Counted from the first letter of the stretch, positions 7,945 through 16,941 are shown. The stretch: 64,000 nt of DNA from JANNSX01 sp041397825 (GCA_041397825.1 JAWKVX010000005.1:248001-312000), one strand, 5' to 3'. Translations and numbers: made by a program. The notes: a model not told the origin generated them from the sequence alone.

Positions 7945-8736
7945 ATGATCACAACCAAAGGCAGAGCATGCACATTGCTGTCGCGCACCGGTCTCGCCTT
8001 GTCGGGCCTGGTGATCCTCGCCGCATCGACTGCGGCGATCGACAGCGCCTCGGCACAATCATTCCTCGGCAAGTCCGACACGGGCGCGATCGAGCTTCGC
8101 AACAAGATCAAGAATAAGATCCAGGTTCTTCGTGACAAGAAGGGCCAAACGCCGATCACCATCAAGAGCGTCAGGACCAAGGCGCCGCGCGATGACGAAG
8201 GCAATACGAAGACTCAGCAGATCGTCGTGGGCAAGAGCGACCGCAATGACAACGGCGGCGGTGGCGGCAGCGGCTTGGGCAGCACCGGTGGCGTGAAGCG
8301 TCAGGTCATTGTCGAGCCCAAGCCGAAGAAGAAGATCGTCGTCGCCGATCCGGTGATCGCGCCGGCGCCGAAGAAGACCAAGGTCGTCGTCAATGCTCCG
8401 GCAAAGAAGCTCGTCGTCGCCGACGTGGCGCCCGAGGAAGATGCGCCGGCCGTCGTCGAGCCGGAGGCGCCGGCCGCGGAGACCCCTGCGGACGAGACGG
8501 CGACAACCGAGACGCCGGCCGCTCCGGAGCAGAATTTCGAGGTCGGCCAGATCGTGACCGGTGGCGACGGCAAGAGCTACGTCGTCGTCAAGATCGACGA
8601 GACGGGCGTCAGCGCGCTGCCGCTCTCCGCCTTCGTCGAGGATCAGCCGATCCAGAAGACCTACAAGAAGAAGCGGAAAAAGCGCCGCTACACCTACGGC
8701 TACTCGGGTTCCTACGGTGGATCGAGCTGCCACTAG
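7945..8736 (+). CDS. Secreted Lys/Ala/Pro-rich protein of unknown function
   Basis: The ATG at 7945 gives 263 residues and places a signal peptide (hydrophobic LALSGLVILAASTAAI, then ASAQ cleavage-like site near residue 38) at the N-terminus, with GGGGAGA just upstream. The mature protein is low complexity. A basic first part is followed by a GGGGGSG linker near residue 112. Then comes a block of alternating Lys/Pro/Val repeats (EPKPKKKIVVADP, APKKTKVVVNAP, AKKLVVADVAP), an acidic Ala/Pro/Glu/Thr block, and a short folded-looking segment (VGQIVTGGDGKSYVVVKID). It ends in a very basic tail, KKKRKKRRYTYGYSG, and a C-terminal Cys-His. I recognise no family. It is divergent from the exported caspase protein, which may or may not be meaningful. 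Confidence 0.72.
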   Translation: MITTKGRACTLLSRTGLALSGLVILAASTAAIDSASAQSFLGKSDTGAIELRNKIKNKIQVLRDKKGQTPITIKSVRTKAPRDDEGNTKTQQIVVGKSDRNDNGGGGGSGLGSTGGVKRQVIVEPKPKKKIVVADPVIAPAPKKTKVVVNAPAKKLVVADVAPEEDAPAVVEPEAPAAETPADETATTETPAAPEQNFEVGQIVTGGDGKSYVVVKIDETGVSALPLSAFVEDQPIQKTYKKKRKKRRYTYGYSGSYGGSSCH

Positions 8737-8763
8737 GACCACTGCCAAGCGACAGGATCGGAG

Positions 8764-8788
8764 GAGCCGGCGAGACCATCGCCGGCTC
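8764..8788 (+). terminator. Rho-independent-type terminator hairpin
   Basis: A perfect 10-bp stem, GAGCCGGCGA / TCGCCGGCTC, with loop GACCA is followed by TTCTCGTTC. It begins 28 bp after the stop of the secreted-protein gene and separates it from the lactonase gene. The T-tract is short and broken, so termination may be partial. Confidence 0.65.
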
Positions 8789-8879
8789 TTCTCGTTCGCC
8801 CGGCATGGCGGTTGCCTCCGGCGATGGCGATGTGCTGAATGTGATGAGTTGGATCACGGCGAGCAAAGGCAAATTCGAC

Positions 8880-9767
8880 ATGGTGCAGCAGAACGCGGCC
8901 GTCCCGAGCGTCGTCGCGCCGACACGGGACCGGTTGGGAGAGAGCGTGCTCTGGCATCCGGAGGAGCAGACGCTCTACTGGATCGATTTGCTCGATCCGA
9001 CGATCCATCGCATGCGGGGCGGTCGTGGCGAGCCCGAGAGCTGGCGCATTCCCGGCACCCGAACGCTCGGCTCTCTGACCTTTGCGGCCGGCGGGCGACT
9101 GATGCTCGCCGTCGACCAGGGTCTGGTACTCTTCGACCCCAAGACGGCACGCATGACCCCGTTTGCCGATCCCAACGACCAGCGCGAGGAGGTCGTCTAC
9201 AACGACTCCAAGATCGACCGCGATGGCCGACTCTGGATTGGCACCTACGAGAAGGACGAGAACGAGCCGAAGGGCGTCCTCTACTCGGTCGAGCGGGATG
9301 GCCGCTATCGGCTCGCCGACAGCGGCTTTCCGTGCGCCAATGGTCCGGCGATCAGTCCGGACGGCAACACGCTCTATTTCAGTGACACGGTCGGCAAGCG
9401 GGTGCTCGCCTATTCCATCGAGCGCGATACGGGCCGGCTCAGGTCGTGCCGGCGGTTCGCGAGCATCGATCCGGGGCAACCGGACGGGCTTGCGACCGAT
9501 GCAGCCGGGCGCCTCTGGGTCGCCCACTATCGGGGCAGCCGGGTGACACGTTTCCTCCCGGACGGCACGGTCGATCTCGTCATCCCGCTGCCGACGGCCA
9601 ACGTCACCAGCTGCTGCCTCGGTGGCCGGGACATGACGACGCTCTTCATCACGACCGCCGAGGCCCCGGCGACACCAACGCCACTGGACGGAGCGCTGTT
9701 CGCGGTCGAGGTCGATGGTCCGGGCCTGCCGGAGCCGATCTTCGATCCGATTTTCAGCAAGTGCTAG
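8880..9767 (+). CDS. SMP-30/gluconolactonase/LRE-family protein
   Basis: A 295-residue six-bladed propeller hydrolase. The opening GESVLWHPEEQTLYWIDLLDP contains the conserved metal-ligand Glu; PFADPNDQREEVVYNDSKID, GRLWIGTYEKDE (about residue 112) and FPCANGPAISPDG with metal-binding Asn follow, and PDGLATDAAGRLWVAH lies near 195. Family members open sugar lactones or act on related esters using Ca2+ or Zn2+. I prefer the ATG at 8880 because family similarity begins right after it; an in-frame ATG at 8805 would add 25 residues overlapping the region just after the terminator hairpin. No sugar dehydrogenase or transporter is adjacent, so the substrate is open. Its stop codon overlaps that of the convergent methyltransferase. 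Confidence 0.87.
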   Translation: MVQQNAAVPSVVAPTRDRLGESVLWHPEEQTLYWIDLLDPTIHRMRGGRGEPESWRIPGTRTLGSLTFAAGGRLMLAVDQGLVLFDPKTARMTPFADPNDQREEVVYNDSKIDRDGRLWIGTYEKDENEPKGVLYSVERDGRYRLADSGFPCANGPAISPDGNTLYFSDTVGKRVLAYSIERDTGRLRSCRRFASIDPGQPDGLATDAAGRLWVAHYRGSRVTRFLPDGTVDLVIPLPTANVTSCCLGGRDMTTLFITTAEAPATPTPLDGALFAVEVDGPGLPEPIFDPIFSKC

Positions 9768-10519
9768 GTCGCGAGGCCGCCATAGGGGATGATCTCGGGC
9801 GATTGCGGCGTGCAAGGGCCGCCCATCCAATCGCCGAGCCAGGCCTCCACGGCGAGGCCGGCGGCAGAGATCAGGTCGGCGAGTCCGTCGCGATCCGTGA
9901 ACCGCAGCTCCGAGTTGGTCCCGGAGATCGTCCGCCCACTGCCGATGACGCGATAGTGCGTCTCATAGGTGATGTTGCCGGTCACCGGGTCGCGGCGCAC
10001 GTCATTCCAGGCCTCCAGCGGGCCGAGACGCGGGTGCGAGAGCGTGCGACGGGATCGCTCTGGCGTCCACGCGCGCCATTCCTCGAGGAGCGGATTGCGT
10101 GTGTCGACGATGAAGCGACCCTCGGGCGCGAGATGTCCGGCAATCGTCCGGAGCGCCGCAAGCTGGTCGTCTCCTGTCAGCAGGGTCTGAAAGGCGTGCC
10201 CGGTCATCACGACGAGGTCGAAAGTCTGGCCGAGGCGGACGGTTCGGGCGTCACCCGTGATCCAGGTGGCGCGGTCGCCGCCGGGCCGCCGCCGCGCAAC
10301 CGCCAGCATGGCCTCCGCCGGATCGACGCCGACCGCAACGCGATGTCTGGCCAGCTCGGCGATGAGCCGTCCCGTGCCGCAGCCGAGATCGAGCACGGAG
10401 CTCACCCGGTCACCGAGCGCGAGACAATAGTCGAGGTCCTCGCCCCAGCCGTTGTCGAGATCGTAGAGCTCGGCAAGTTCCGGATCGTGATAGAGACGGT
10501 CGATGGACATGGCGGCCAT
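9764..10519 (-). CDS. Class I SAM-dependent methyltransferase
   Basis: This 251-residue protein has motif I VLDLGCGTGRLIAEL near residue 42, an acidic strand-2 end (VGVDPAEAML), DLVVMTGHAFQTLL near 105 and RFIVDTRNP near 137. These are the Rossmann methyltransferase landmarks. The C-terminal half carries the beta-rich extension seen in small-molecule methyltransferases. M1 (10519) and M4 (10510) are both possible starts. It is transcribed divergently from the FAD oxidoreductase at 10584 across 64 bp. At its 3' end the minus-strand stop (9764-9766) and the lactonase stop (9765-9767) share two bases. The methyl acceptor is unknown. Confidence 0.85.
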   Translation of the reverse strand: MAAMSIDRLYHDPELAELYDLDNGWGEDLDYCLALGDRVSSVLDLGCGTGRLIAELARHRVAVGVDPAEAMLAVARRRPGGDRATWITGDARTVRLGQTFDLVVMTGHAFQTLLTGDDQLAALRTIAGHLAPEGRFIVDTRNPLLEEWRAWTPERSRRTLSHPRLGPLEAWNDVRRDPVTGNITYETHYRVIGSGRTISGTNSELRFTDRDGLADLISAAGLAVEAWLGDWMGGPCTPQSPEIIPYGGLAT

Positions 10520-10583
10520 TTGCCTTGTCGAGAACGGGCCTTCGGCCCTTTATTGCTGATCCGGTCGGTGCTTTGATGCCTCG

Positions 10584-11657
10584 ATGAGCAAACCAAAGCA
10601 ACCTGTCGTCATCGGCGCCGGCATCATCGGCGCCTCGATCGCCTACGGCCTGGCCAAGGCGGGCACGCCGCCCGTCATCATCGACGCAGGGCCCGACGGC
10701 GGTCTCGCCACCCAGGGCTCGCTCGCCTGGATCAATGCGAGCTGGGGCAACCCCGAGCCGTATTTCCGACTTCGCATGCGGTCGATCGAGGAGTGGCGAC
10801 GCCTCGGCACTCTCTGGCGAGACCTGCCGCTGCGCTGGACCGGAAGCCTGACGTACGACATGCCGTTGCCCGACCTCGACCGATACGTCGCCCAACATCG
10901 CGACTGGGGCTACCGCATCCGGCTGATCCGACGCCAGGAGATCGCCACACGGGAGCCGCGCCTCACGGAGATCCCGGAAGAGGCCGCCTTCTGCGAGGAT
11001 GAAGGCATGGTCGAGCCGGTGCCGGCGGCGCAGATGTTTCGCCAGGCCGCCGTTGAGCTCGGCGCGACCTATCATGCGGCGACGTCCGTCACCGCCATCG
11101 ACACCAAGGGCCGGAGCGTCTCCGGCGTCGTCACAGGCGAGGGCACGATCCCGGCCGACCACGTGGTCGTTGCATCCGGTGTTGCCGCTCCTGAGCTGCT
11201 CGCCCCTCTCGGCATCGGCCTGCCGCTGACGGCACCCGAGGGACTGCTCGTCCACACCGAGCCCATGCCGGCGGCGTTGCGCACCATCATCGTCGCCCCC
11301 GACTTCCACGTTCGCCAGACGGTCGAGGGCCGCTTGGTCGCGGGCTTCGACTTCGTCGGCACGGTTATCGGAACGCCTGCAAAGGCGGCGCAGCGTCTGA
11401 TCCGCCGACTGAACGAGACGCTGGATCTTCCCGAGCCCGCGCGGCTCGCGCATACGACCATGGAGCAGCGGCCGACCCCGGCCGACGGCTTCCCTGCCGT
11501 CGGTTTTCTGCCACAGGTGGAGGGCCTCTATGTCGCCGTGACGCATTCGGGCATGACGCTTGCGCCGGCCCTTGGCCTGATGGCGGCGGCGGAGCTGACG
11601 GGGGCGCGCCGCGATCCTCTGCTTGCGCCTTACGGGCCGGCCCGGTTTGCGGCATGA
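10584..11657 (+). CDS. FAD-dependent oxidoreductase (DAO/glycine oxidase-like)
   Basis: A 357-residue D-amino-acid-oxidase-fold protein. The N-terminal dinucleotide motif VIGAGIIGASIAYGLAKAG (residues 9-27) binds FAD. HVVVASGVAAPELLAPLGI near 192 is the typical second FAD-contact region, and RPTPADGFPAVGFLP plus VAVTHSGMTLAPALG near the C-terminus close the site. Such enzymes oxidise secondary or primary amines such as sarcosine, glycine or D-amino acids to imines. It is slightly shorter than GlyOx or SoxB. The stop overlaps the next gene by 4 bp (ATGA), so the GNAT acetyltransferase is probably translationally coupled. Confidence 0.87.
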   Translation: MSKPKQPVVIGAGIIGASIAYGLAKAGTPPVIIDAGPDGGLATQGSLAWINASWGNPEPYFRLRMRSIEEWRRLGTLWRDLPLRWTGSLTYDMPLPDLDRYVAQHRDWGYRIRLIRRQEIATREPRLTEIPEEAAFCEDEGMVEPVPAAQMFRQAAVELGATYHAATSVTAIDTKGRSVSGVVTGEGTIPADHVVVASGVAAPELLAPLGIGLPLTAPEGLLVHTEPMPAALRTIIVAPDFHVRQTVEGRLVAGFDFVGTVIGTPAKAAQRLIRRLNETLDLPEPARLAHTTMEQRPTPADGFPAVGFLPQVEGLYVAVTHSGMTLAPALGLMAAAELTGARRDPLLAPYGPARFAA

Positions 11658-12235
11658 CGACGGCAGCGCTCACCTTCGAGCCGCTCACCCCTGATCGGTG
11701 GGATGACCTGGAGCAGCTCTTCGGACCCGAGCGTGGCGGCAACTCCGGCTGCTGGTGTCTGTGGTGGCGGATCAGGAAGCCGGAGTGGGACAGACTGGGA
11801 AAGCCGGGCCGGAAGCGGCAATTTCGGGCTGTCGTCGCGGCAGGCGAGGTGCCGGGACTATTGGCCTATCAGGGCGGGCGACCGGTCGGCTGGTGCGCCA
11901 TCGCGCCGCGAACCGCAACGCCGCGCCTCAATACCTCTCGCGTCGCGGCGCCGACGGATCCAGTTACGGCCGGCGACTGGGCGATCACCTGCTTCTATAT
12001 CGCCTCGGAGCATCGGCAAGGCGGACTCATGCGATCGCTCATCGAGGCGGCCGTGACGCACGCGCGGAGGCACGGCGCCAAGCGCGTCGATGCTTGTCCG
12101 ATCGAACCCAGACGCAAACTCATGTGGGGCGAGGGCTTCGTCGGCATCGCCTCGGCGTTCCGGCGAGCCGGCTTTGTCGAGGTCGAGCGGCGATCGGAAA
12201 CGCGCATCCTGATGCGCCGGGACTTCGAAACTTAG
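11654..12235 (+). CDS. GNAT-family N-acetyltransferase
   Basis: A 193-residue cytoplasmic protein. It opens with a segment typical of a GNAT subgroup (LEQLFGPERGGNSGCWCLWW, about residues 17-36), in which a Cys-Trp-Cys precedes the first helix. The acetyl-CoA-binding region is ITCFYIASEHRQGGLMRSLI near residues 112-131, followed by AAVTHARRHGAKRVDACPIE. It begins inside the stop codon of the FAD oxidoreductase (ATGA overlap), so the pair forms an operon. An amine-oxidase/acetyltransferase pair could act on the same amino compound, but this is inference from context only. Confidence 0.82.
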   Translation: MTTAALTFEPLTPDRWDDLEQLFGPERGGNSGCWCLWWRIRKPEWDRLGKPGRKRQFRAVVAAGEVPGLLAYQGGRPVGWCAIAPRTATPRLNTSRVAAPTDPVTAGDWAITCFYIASEHRQGGLMRSLIEAAVTHARRHGAKRVDACPIEPRRKLMWGEGFVGIASAFRRAGFVEVERRSETRILMRRDFET

Positions 12236-12343
12236 GGGCCGTCAATGGCCGGAGGCGGCCAGGTGCCATGCGCGAAAGGGCCTTGGCGTCCGGCCGTTGA
12301 TCGTAGCTAATCTCGTCCTGCAACAAACGAGTCGCTCTCGCAC

Positions 12344-13543
12344 ATGAGCACACTGCGCCGGTACCCGCTTTGGCTCTCAGCATCCAACCGGCCGGGCATC
12401 GGCGTCTTCGCCATTTTATTCTTCATCGAGGCGATGGCGCGGGCCTCGATCCTCTCCGTCGTTCCGCTCCAGGCCTATCATCTGTTCCAGGACAACCAGA
12501 CGCTGAGCTTCCTCTACACCGGTGTCGCCGTGTTCGGGCTGTTGACCAGTCTGATGCTTCCGGTCCTGATCCGGCTCCTCACCCGCAAATGGGTCTACAC
12601 GCTCGGAGCCACGAGCCTCATCGCCTGCTTTCTCTTCCTCTACAGCTACACGATCGCCGGCCAGGCGCTCGGCATGATGGCTCGCACCTTCGCGACGGCC
12701 TGCCTCAACATCGCGATCAGCCTCTACATCATGGATTTCATCCGCAAGGAGGACCTGGTCCGCAACGATGCCGTCCGGCTGTCGCTGTCGACGGTGAGCT
12801 GGACGCTCGCGCCCTATATCGGCATCTGGCTCTACGAGAATGTTTCTCCGGGCGCGACCTTTCTATGGGCCGGCTCCTGGGTCGTCCTCCTGATCGCGGT
12901 GTTCTGGTACTTCCGCATGTCGGATCACGAGGCGATCTCGCCGGCGAGGATGCAGCCGTCGAACCTGCTCGAGAACGTGCCGCGGTTCATCCGTCAGCCA
13001 CGCTTGCGCCTCGCCTGGCTGATTGCCTTCACCCGCTCTTCCTTCTGGACGACGGTCTTCATCTACGGTCCGGTTCTCATGGTCTCGACCGGGCAACCGG
13101 CGACGACCAGTGGTCTGCTCGTTGCGGCACTGAATGTCAGTCTCGTGACGGCCTATCCCTGGGGGCGCCTCGGAGAGCGGATCGGCATCCGACCGGTTGC
13201 CGCTCTGTGCTTCCTGCTGATGGGGTTCGCCCTGTTGCTGACGGGCTTCGCCGGCGAGGCTTGGCCGCTGGTTGCGGCGGCTCTGCTTGTAATCGGCTCG
13301 ATCTTCGCCAGCGGCCTCGATGCGGTCGCCGCCGTCCCCTTCTACCGCGCGGTGAAGCCGCGCGAGCGCCCCGAGATGACGAGTGTCTACCGGACCTTTC
13401 TCGATATCGGCGAGCTGCTGCCGACGATGATCTACGGCATTCTGCTCGGCTTTTTCGGGCTCGGCTCGGTGTTCACCGCGCTTGGTCTCTTCGCTCTGAT
13501 CGTCAGTGCCGTGGCCTGGCGTTTCGTGCCGCGGTCGATGTGA
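12344..13543 (+). CDS. MFS transporter
   Basis: A 399-residue polytopic membrane protein with about 11-12 hydrophobic helices, starting at residue 18 (GIGVFAILFFIEAMARASIL). Motif-like loops and the central charged loop (RMSDHEAISPARMQPSNLLENVPRF, about 187-211) split it into two six-helix halves. The second half contains GRLGERIGIRPVAALCFLL, a motif A-like loop. It is probably a proton-coupled drug or metabolite exporter, though no substrate can be named. It is separated by 108 bp from the GNAT gene and ends 4 bp before the convergent CoA-transferase. Confidence 0.88.
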   Translation: MSTLRRYPLWLSASNRPGIGVFAILFFIEAMARASILSVVPLQAYHLFQDNQTLSFLYTGVAVFGLLTSLMLPVLIRLLTRKWVYTLGATSLIACFLFLYSYTIAGQALGMMARTFATACLNIAISLYIMDFIRKEDLVRNDAVRLSLSTVSWTLAPYIGIWLYENVSPGATFLWAGSWVVLLIAVFWYFRMSDHEAISPARMQPSNLLENVPRFIRQPRLRLAWLIAFTRSSFWTTVFIYGPVLMVSTGQPATTSGLLVAALNVSLVTAYPWGRLGERIGIRPVAALCFLLMGFALLLTGFAGEAWPLVAAALLVIGSIFASGLDAVAAVPFYRAVKPRERPEMTSVYRTFLDIGELLPTMIYGILLGFFGLGSVFTALGLFALIVSAVAWRFVPRSM

Positions 13544-13547
13544 GACG

Positions 13548-14771
13548 TCACGCGACGTCGATGACGCCGGCGCCGGCGAGCTGGTCGATCTCGGCGTCGC
13601 CATAGCCGACGGAGCGCAACACATCACGCGTGTCGGCGGCAAACAACGGAGCGGCGTGGCCGCTGACGGTCGGCGTCTCCGACAGCACAATCGGGGAGCG
13701 CAGGCCGGCGACGGTGCCGGAGGCCGCGCCATCGGCCGGCAGGTCGACGCGCAGACCTCGGGCGATCACCTGTGGATCGGCGAAGACCTCGGCAACGGAG
13801 TTGATCGGGCCGGCAGGCACATGGCTTCGCTCGAGCGCGGCCAGAAGCTCGGCTTTCGTGTGCTTGATCGATTGCTCGAACAACATCGGCATGAGCTCGT
13901 CGCGGTTCCTGACGCGATCCGCATTGCTCTTGTAGCGCGGATTGTCGGCAAGCGCGCCGACGCCCAGAATGCGGCAGACCTCGGCCCATTGCCGGTCATT
14001 GCCGGTGGCGATGATGATGTGACTGTCGGCGGTCGGGAACACCTGATAGGGCACGATGTTGGGATGGGCATTGCCCATGCGCGTCGGCGCCTTACCCGAG
14101 ATGAGGAAATTCGACGCCTGGTTCGCGAGCACGCCGACGAGGCTGTCGAGCAGAGCCATGTCGACATGCTGCCCGCGCCCGGTCGTCTCGCGCACCCGGA
14201 GTGCGGCCTGGATGCCGATCACGGCATAGAGCCCGGTGAAGATGTCGGCGAAGGCGACACCGATCTTCATAGGCTCGCCGTCGGCGGTGCCCGTCAGATC
14301 CATGATGCCACCCATGCCCTGGATCATGAAATCGTAGCCGGCCCGATGGGCATAGGGGCCGGTCTGGCCGAAGCCCGTGATCGAGCAATAGACGAGCCGC
14401 GGATTGAGCTTGGCGAGGCTCTCGTAGTCGAGGCCGTACTTCTTGAGACCGCCGACCTTGAAATTCTCGATGAGGACGTCGGCCTCGCTGGCGAGCTTGC
14501 GGACGATCGCCTGGCCTTCCGGCCGCTCGAAGTCGATGGCGACCGAGCGTTTGTTCCGATTGCACGAATGGTAATAGGCGGCATCGAGCTTGCCGCCTTC
14601 GGCATCGGTGACGAAGGGCGGTCCCCAGCCGCGAGTATCGTCGCCGCCGCCTGTCCGTTCGACCTTGACGACGTCGGCCCCGAGATCGGCCAGCGTCTGG
14701 CCAGCCCACGGACCGGCGAGAATGCGGGCGAGCTCCAGGACTTTCAGACCTTTGAGCGGAGGGGGGGTCAT
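13548..14771 (-). CDS. CaiB/BaiF-type (class III) CoA-transferase
   Basis: The start at 14771 gives 407 residues, the normal family length; in-frame sequence further upstream has no family similarity. Landmarks are LKGLKVLELARILAGPWAGQ at the N-terminus, LADLGADVVKVERTGGGDD, FKVGGLKKYGLDYESL, GYDFMIQGMGGIMDLTG near 135, and HVDMALLDSLVGVLANQ near 173, whose Asp (DSL) is the expected CoA-anhydride nucleophile. These enzymes move CoA between a thioester and a free acid such as oxalate, carnitine, succinate or mesaconate. No dedicated pathway genes are adjacent, and the gene converges on the MFS permease with a 4-bp gap. Confidence 0.92.
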   Translation of the reverse strand: MTPPPLKGLKVLELARILAGPWAGQTLADLGADVVKVERTGGGDDTRGWGPPFVTDAEGGKLDAAYYHSCNRNKRSVAIDFERPEGQAIVRKLASEADVLIENFKVGGLKKYGLDYESLAKLNPRLVYCSITGFGQTGPYAHRAGYDFMIQGMGGIMDLTGTADGEPMKIGVAFADIFTGLYAVIGIQAALRVRETTGRGQHVDMALLDSLVGVLANQASNFLISGKAPTRMGNAHPNIVPYQVFPTADSHIIIATGNDRQWAEVCRILGVGALADNPRYKSNADRVRNRDELMPMLFEQSIKHTKAELLAALERSHVPAGPINSVAEVFADPQVIARGLRVDLPADGAASGTVAGLRSPIVLSETPTVSGHAAPLFAADTRDVLRSVGYGDAEIDQLAGAGVIDVA

Positions 14772-14865
14772 GGAACATGCCTCTCTGGCCGGGGTGAACG
14801 CGGCTGAAGCTGTAGCCGTTTCGAGGGAATGGGGACAAGCCGGCCGATGGGTGCCGGTCCGCCGT

Positions 14866-16011
14866 TCAGGGCGCGGCAGCGACCGTCTTGCGCTTCTTCG
14901 AGGTTGCAGCCCGGACGGCCTTCGGCTTGGCACGCTGTCGCAGCGCCACCCACTTCCGGCAGCTGGCGAGCCGCAGGCTGCAACGGACGACGGTACCGCC
15001 CTTGATGGTGGCCTTGCCCTTCCGGCGGGCCGACTTGCCGCTCGAAGCGTCGACGAAGAGTGGTGGGAACTTACGGAACTCCTCGAGCTTGGCCCGGAGT
15101 GGACCCATACCTTTCGGCGCAGGCTCGGCCGATGCATCCGTGGCGCTCCGACCGGTGGCAAGAGGACGCTGGCAAGCCCGGGCAACCGGCAGGTTCCCAT
15201 CGTAGCCGGCCGCACCGGTCTCGATCCGGTAGGCGCCATCACAGACCCCGATCACCGGCGGACGGCGGTCGCTTTCGAACAGGTCATAGGCCGGGCGCAG
15301 TCCATTCCAGAAGCCGGCCCACGCCTCGCTCTCGTGCCGCGCCATGTTGGCCGCGGTCATGCGGAATGGAAAAACATGCACGGCGATCCGCTGCTGGCCG
15401 GCATCGAAGGCTTCCGTTGCCAGCTCGAACAGCTCGTCGATGACGGGATTGGTCATGGCATAGCAGCCGATGGAGCTGCAGCCGCCGTGGATGAGGATCG
15501 CCGAGCCGGTCCGGCCCTGGTCGGTGTCGTAGACATTGGGAAAGGCGAGATCGAGTCCGCGATACCAGCGACCGGTCCAGCGGAGCTGCGCGGGGGAGAC
15601 CGTGTAAAAGCCCTCCGGCGACTGCCGATCGCCCTCGGCGAGCTTCGGCCCGAGCTCTCCGTCGTAGCGGCAGACCGGATAGGTCTCGAACAGCACGAAT
15701 CTGTCGTTCTGCCGCATCCAGACCTCGAGCGCCGATTCCTCCTTGAAGATCCGGATGTAGATCGGGGCCCCGCGCGCGAGGCCGAGGGCCGCACGACGCT
15801 CCGAGAGCTTGCCGACGTTCGGCTTTGATGTGGAGGATAGGCCTGTCCGTGCCGGGGGCACCACGATCTCGACGGCCGCCGCGGGGGCTGCCGATGCGGT
15901 GAGGACGAGGAGAACCGCTCCCCAAAGGCCGGTCTGCCAGCCTCCCACGGGGCCCGATCGCTTCGCTCGACTGGGCTGCAGCGCATGCACGGGCGGACGA
16001 ACTCCTAACAT
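14866..16011 (-). CDS. YafK-type L,D-transpeptidase, paralogue 1
   Basis: This 381-residue protein is the first of three tandem YafK-domain proteins. An N-terminal hydrophobic segment (GLWGAVLLVLTASAAPAAAV, about 28-47) suggests export. The catalytic domain runs from YIRIFKEESALEVWM (about 85) through YPVCRYDGELGPKL and SPEGFYTVSP to the active site IHGGCSSIGCYAMTN (about 174-188), with His175 and Cys183 as the expected catalytic pair. The YkuD/YafK fold makes or breaks L,D-crosslinks or detaches proteins from peptidoglycan. The C-terminal third is basic and low complexity (ending RAATSKKRKTVAAAP) and includes a further Cys pair. It lies on the same strand as paralogues 2 and 3 with gaps of about 70 bp. 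Confidence 0.88.
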   Translation of the reverse strand: MLGVRPPVHALQPSRAKRSGPVGGWQTGLWGAVLLVLTASAAPAAAVEIVVPPARTGLSSTSKPNVGKLSERRAALGLARGAPIYIRIFKEESALEVWMRQNDRFVLFETYPVCRYDGELGPKLAEGDRQSPEGFYTVSPAQLRWTGRWYRGLDLAFPNVYDTDQGRTGSAILIHGGCSSIGCYAMTNPVIDELFELATEAFDAGQQRIAVHVFPFRMTAANMARHESEAWAGFWNGLRPAYDLFESDRRPPVIGVCDGAYRIETGAAGYDGNLPVARACQRPLATGRSATDASAEPAPKGMGPLRAKLEEFRKFPPLFVDASSGKSARRKGKATIKGGTVVRCSLRLASCRKWVALRQRAKPKAVRAATSKKRKTVAAAP

Positions 16012-16080
16012 TTGAATAGTCTAGCAGAATTCACCTCTGCCATGAAAGGACGATCTCGTCCGAATCGGCGCTCGCAGGTG

Positions 16081-16941
16081 CTAGCCTTGCCCCTGTGCGG
16101 CGCTTGCGACGGTCGACATGCAGCCCTTCTCGATGGCGGCGCTGCCGTCGCCTCCGGCTTTGCCCGCCGCAAACGTATAGCGGCCATCGCAGACACCGAC
16201 GGCCGGCGGCACACCGGTCCTCTCGAAGAGGTCATAGCCTGCTTTGAGGTCCTGCCAGAATGCTTGCCAGCGATGGCCCTCGTAGAGCGCGAGGTTGGCC
16301 TCGGTCATGCGGAACGGGAAGGACTGGACCTGGAAACGCTTCTGCCCCTTGCCAAGTGCTGCCGTGACGATGCGCCAGATCTCGTCGACGACCTCGTTCG
16401 TCACCGCGAAGCAGCCGGCCGACGAGCAGCCGCCGTGCACCATGATGTAGTCGCCCGTTCGCCCATGCTGGCGGTCGAGAAGATTGGGATATCCGATGTT
16501 GAACGAGCGGTGCCAGCGGCTCGCCGGATTGAGCTGGTGCTTGGCGACCGTATAAAAGCCCTCTGGCGCCTGCCGGTCGCCACGGCTGATCTTTGGTCCG
16601 AGTTCGCCGGCCCAGCGGCAGATCGGATAGGTGGCGAATAATTTGAACCGGTCACCGGTCTTGAGCCACAGCTCGAGCTCCGACTCGCGCTTGAAGATGC
16701 GGACCAGGACGGGCGCGCCGAGCGATGCCTTGGCCGAGGCCAGTCGCTCCTTCAGCTTCGTGAGATCAGGCGTGCCGGCGAGAGGCAGGCCCTGCTTGTA
16801 GCGAGCACGGAGCGTCGCCCGCTCGGTGCCCATGCGCCAGCCGTCGAGACCCTGCCGGTAGTGCGCGGGCAGATCGATGGCGATAGCGACGGCGCTCGCG
16901 ACGCCCAAGATCAGCAACAGCGAGGTAAGGGGCAATCGCAT
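16081..16941 (-). CDS. YafK-type L,D-transpeptidase, paralogue 2
   Basis: This 286-residue protein has an N-terminal signal anchor (LPLTSLLLILGVASAVAIAI, residues 3-22), then a helical spacer and a full YafK domain: VLVRIFKRESELELWL near 78, YPICRWAGELGPKI near 105, APEGFYTVAKHQLNP near 125 and the active site MVHGGCSSAGCFAVTN (about 167-182; His169, Cys177). It is the most compact of the three paralogues, with almost no C-terminal extension. Probable role: periplasmic peptidoglycan remodelling. Position between paralogues 1 and 3 and divergence of roughly half the residues suggest an old tandem duplication rather than a recent one. Confidence 0.88.
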   Translation of the reverse strand: MRLPLTSLLLILGVASAVAIAIDLPAHYRQGLDGWRMGTERATLRARYKQGLPLAGTPDLTKLKERLASAKASLGAPVLVRIFKRESELELWLKTGDRFKLFATYPICRWAGELGPKISRGDRQAPEGFYTVAKHQLNPASRWHRSFNIGYPNLLDRQHGRTGDYIMVHGGCSSAGCFAVTNEVVDEIWRIVTAALGKGQKRFQVQSFPFRMTEANLALYEGHRWQAFWQDLKAGYDLFERTGVPPAVGVCDGRYTFAAGKAGGDGSAAIEKGCMSTVASAAQGQG

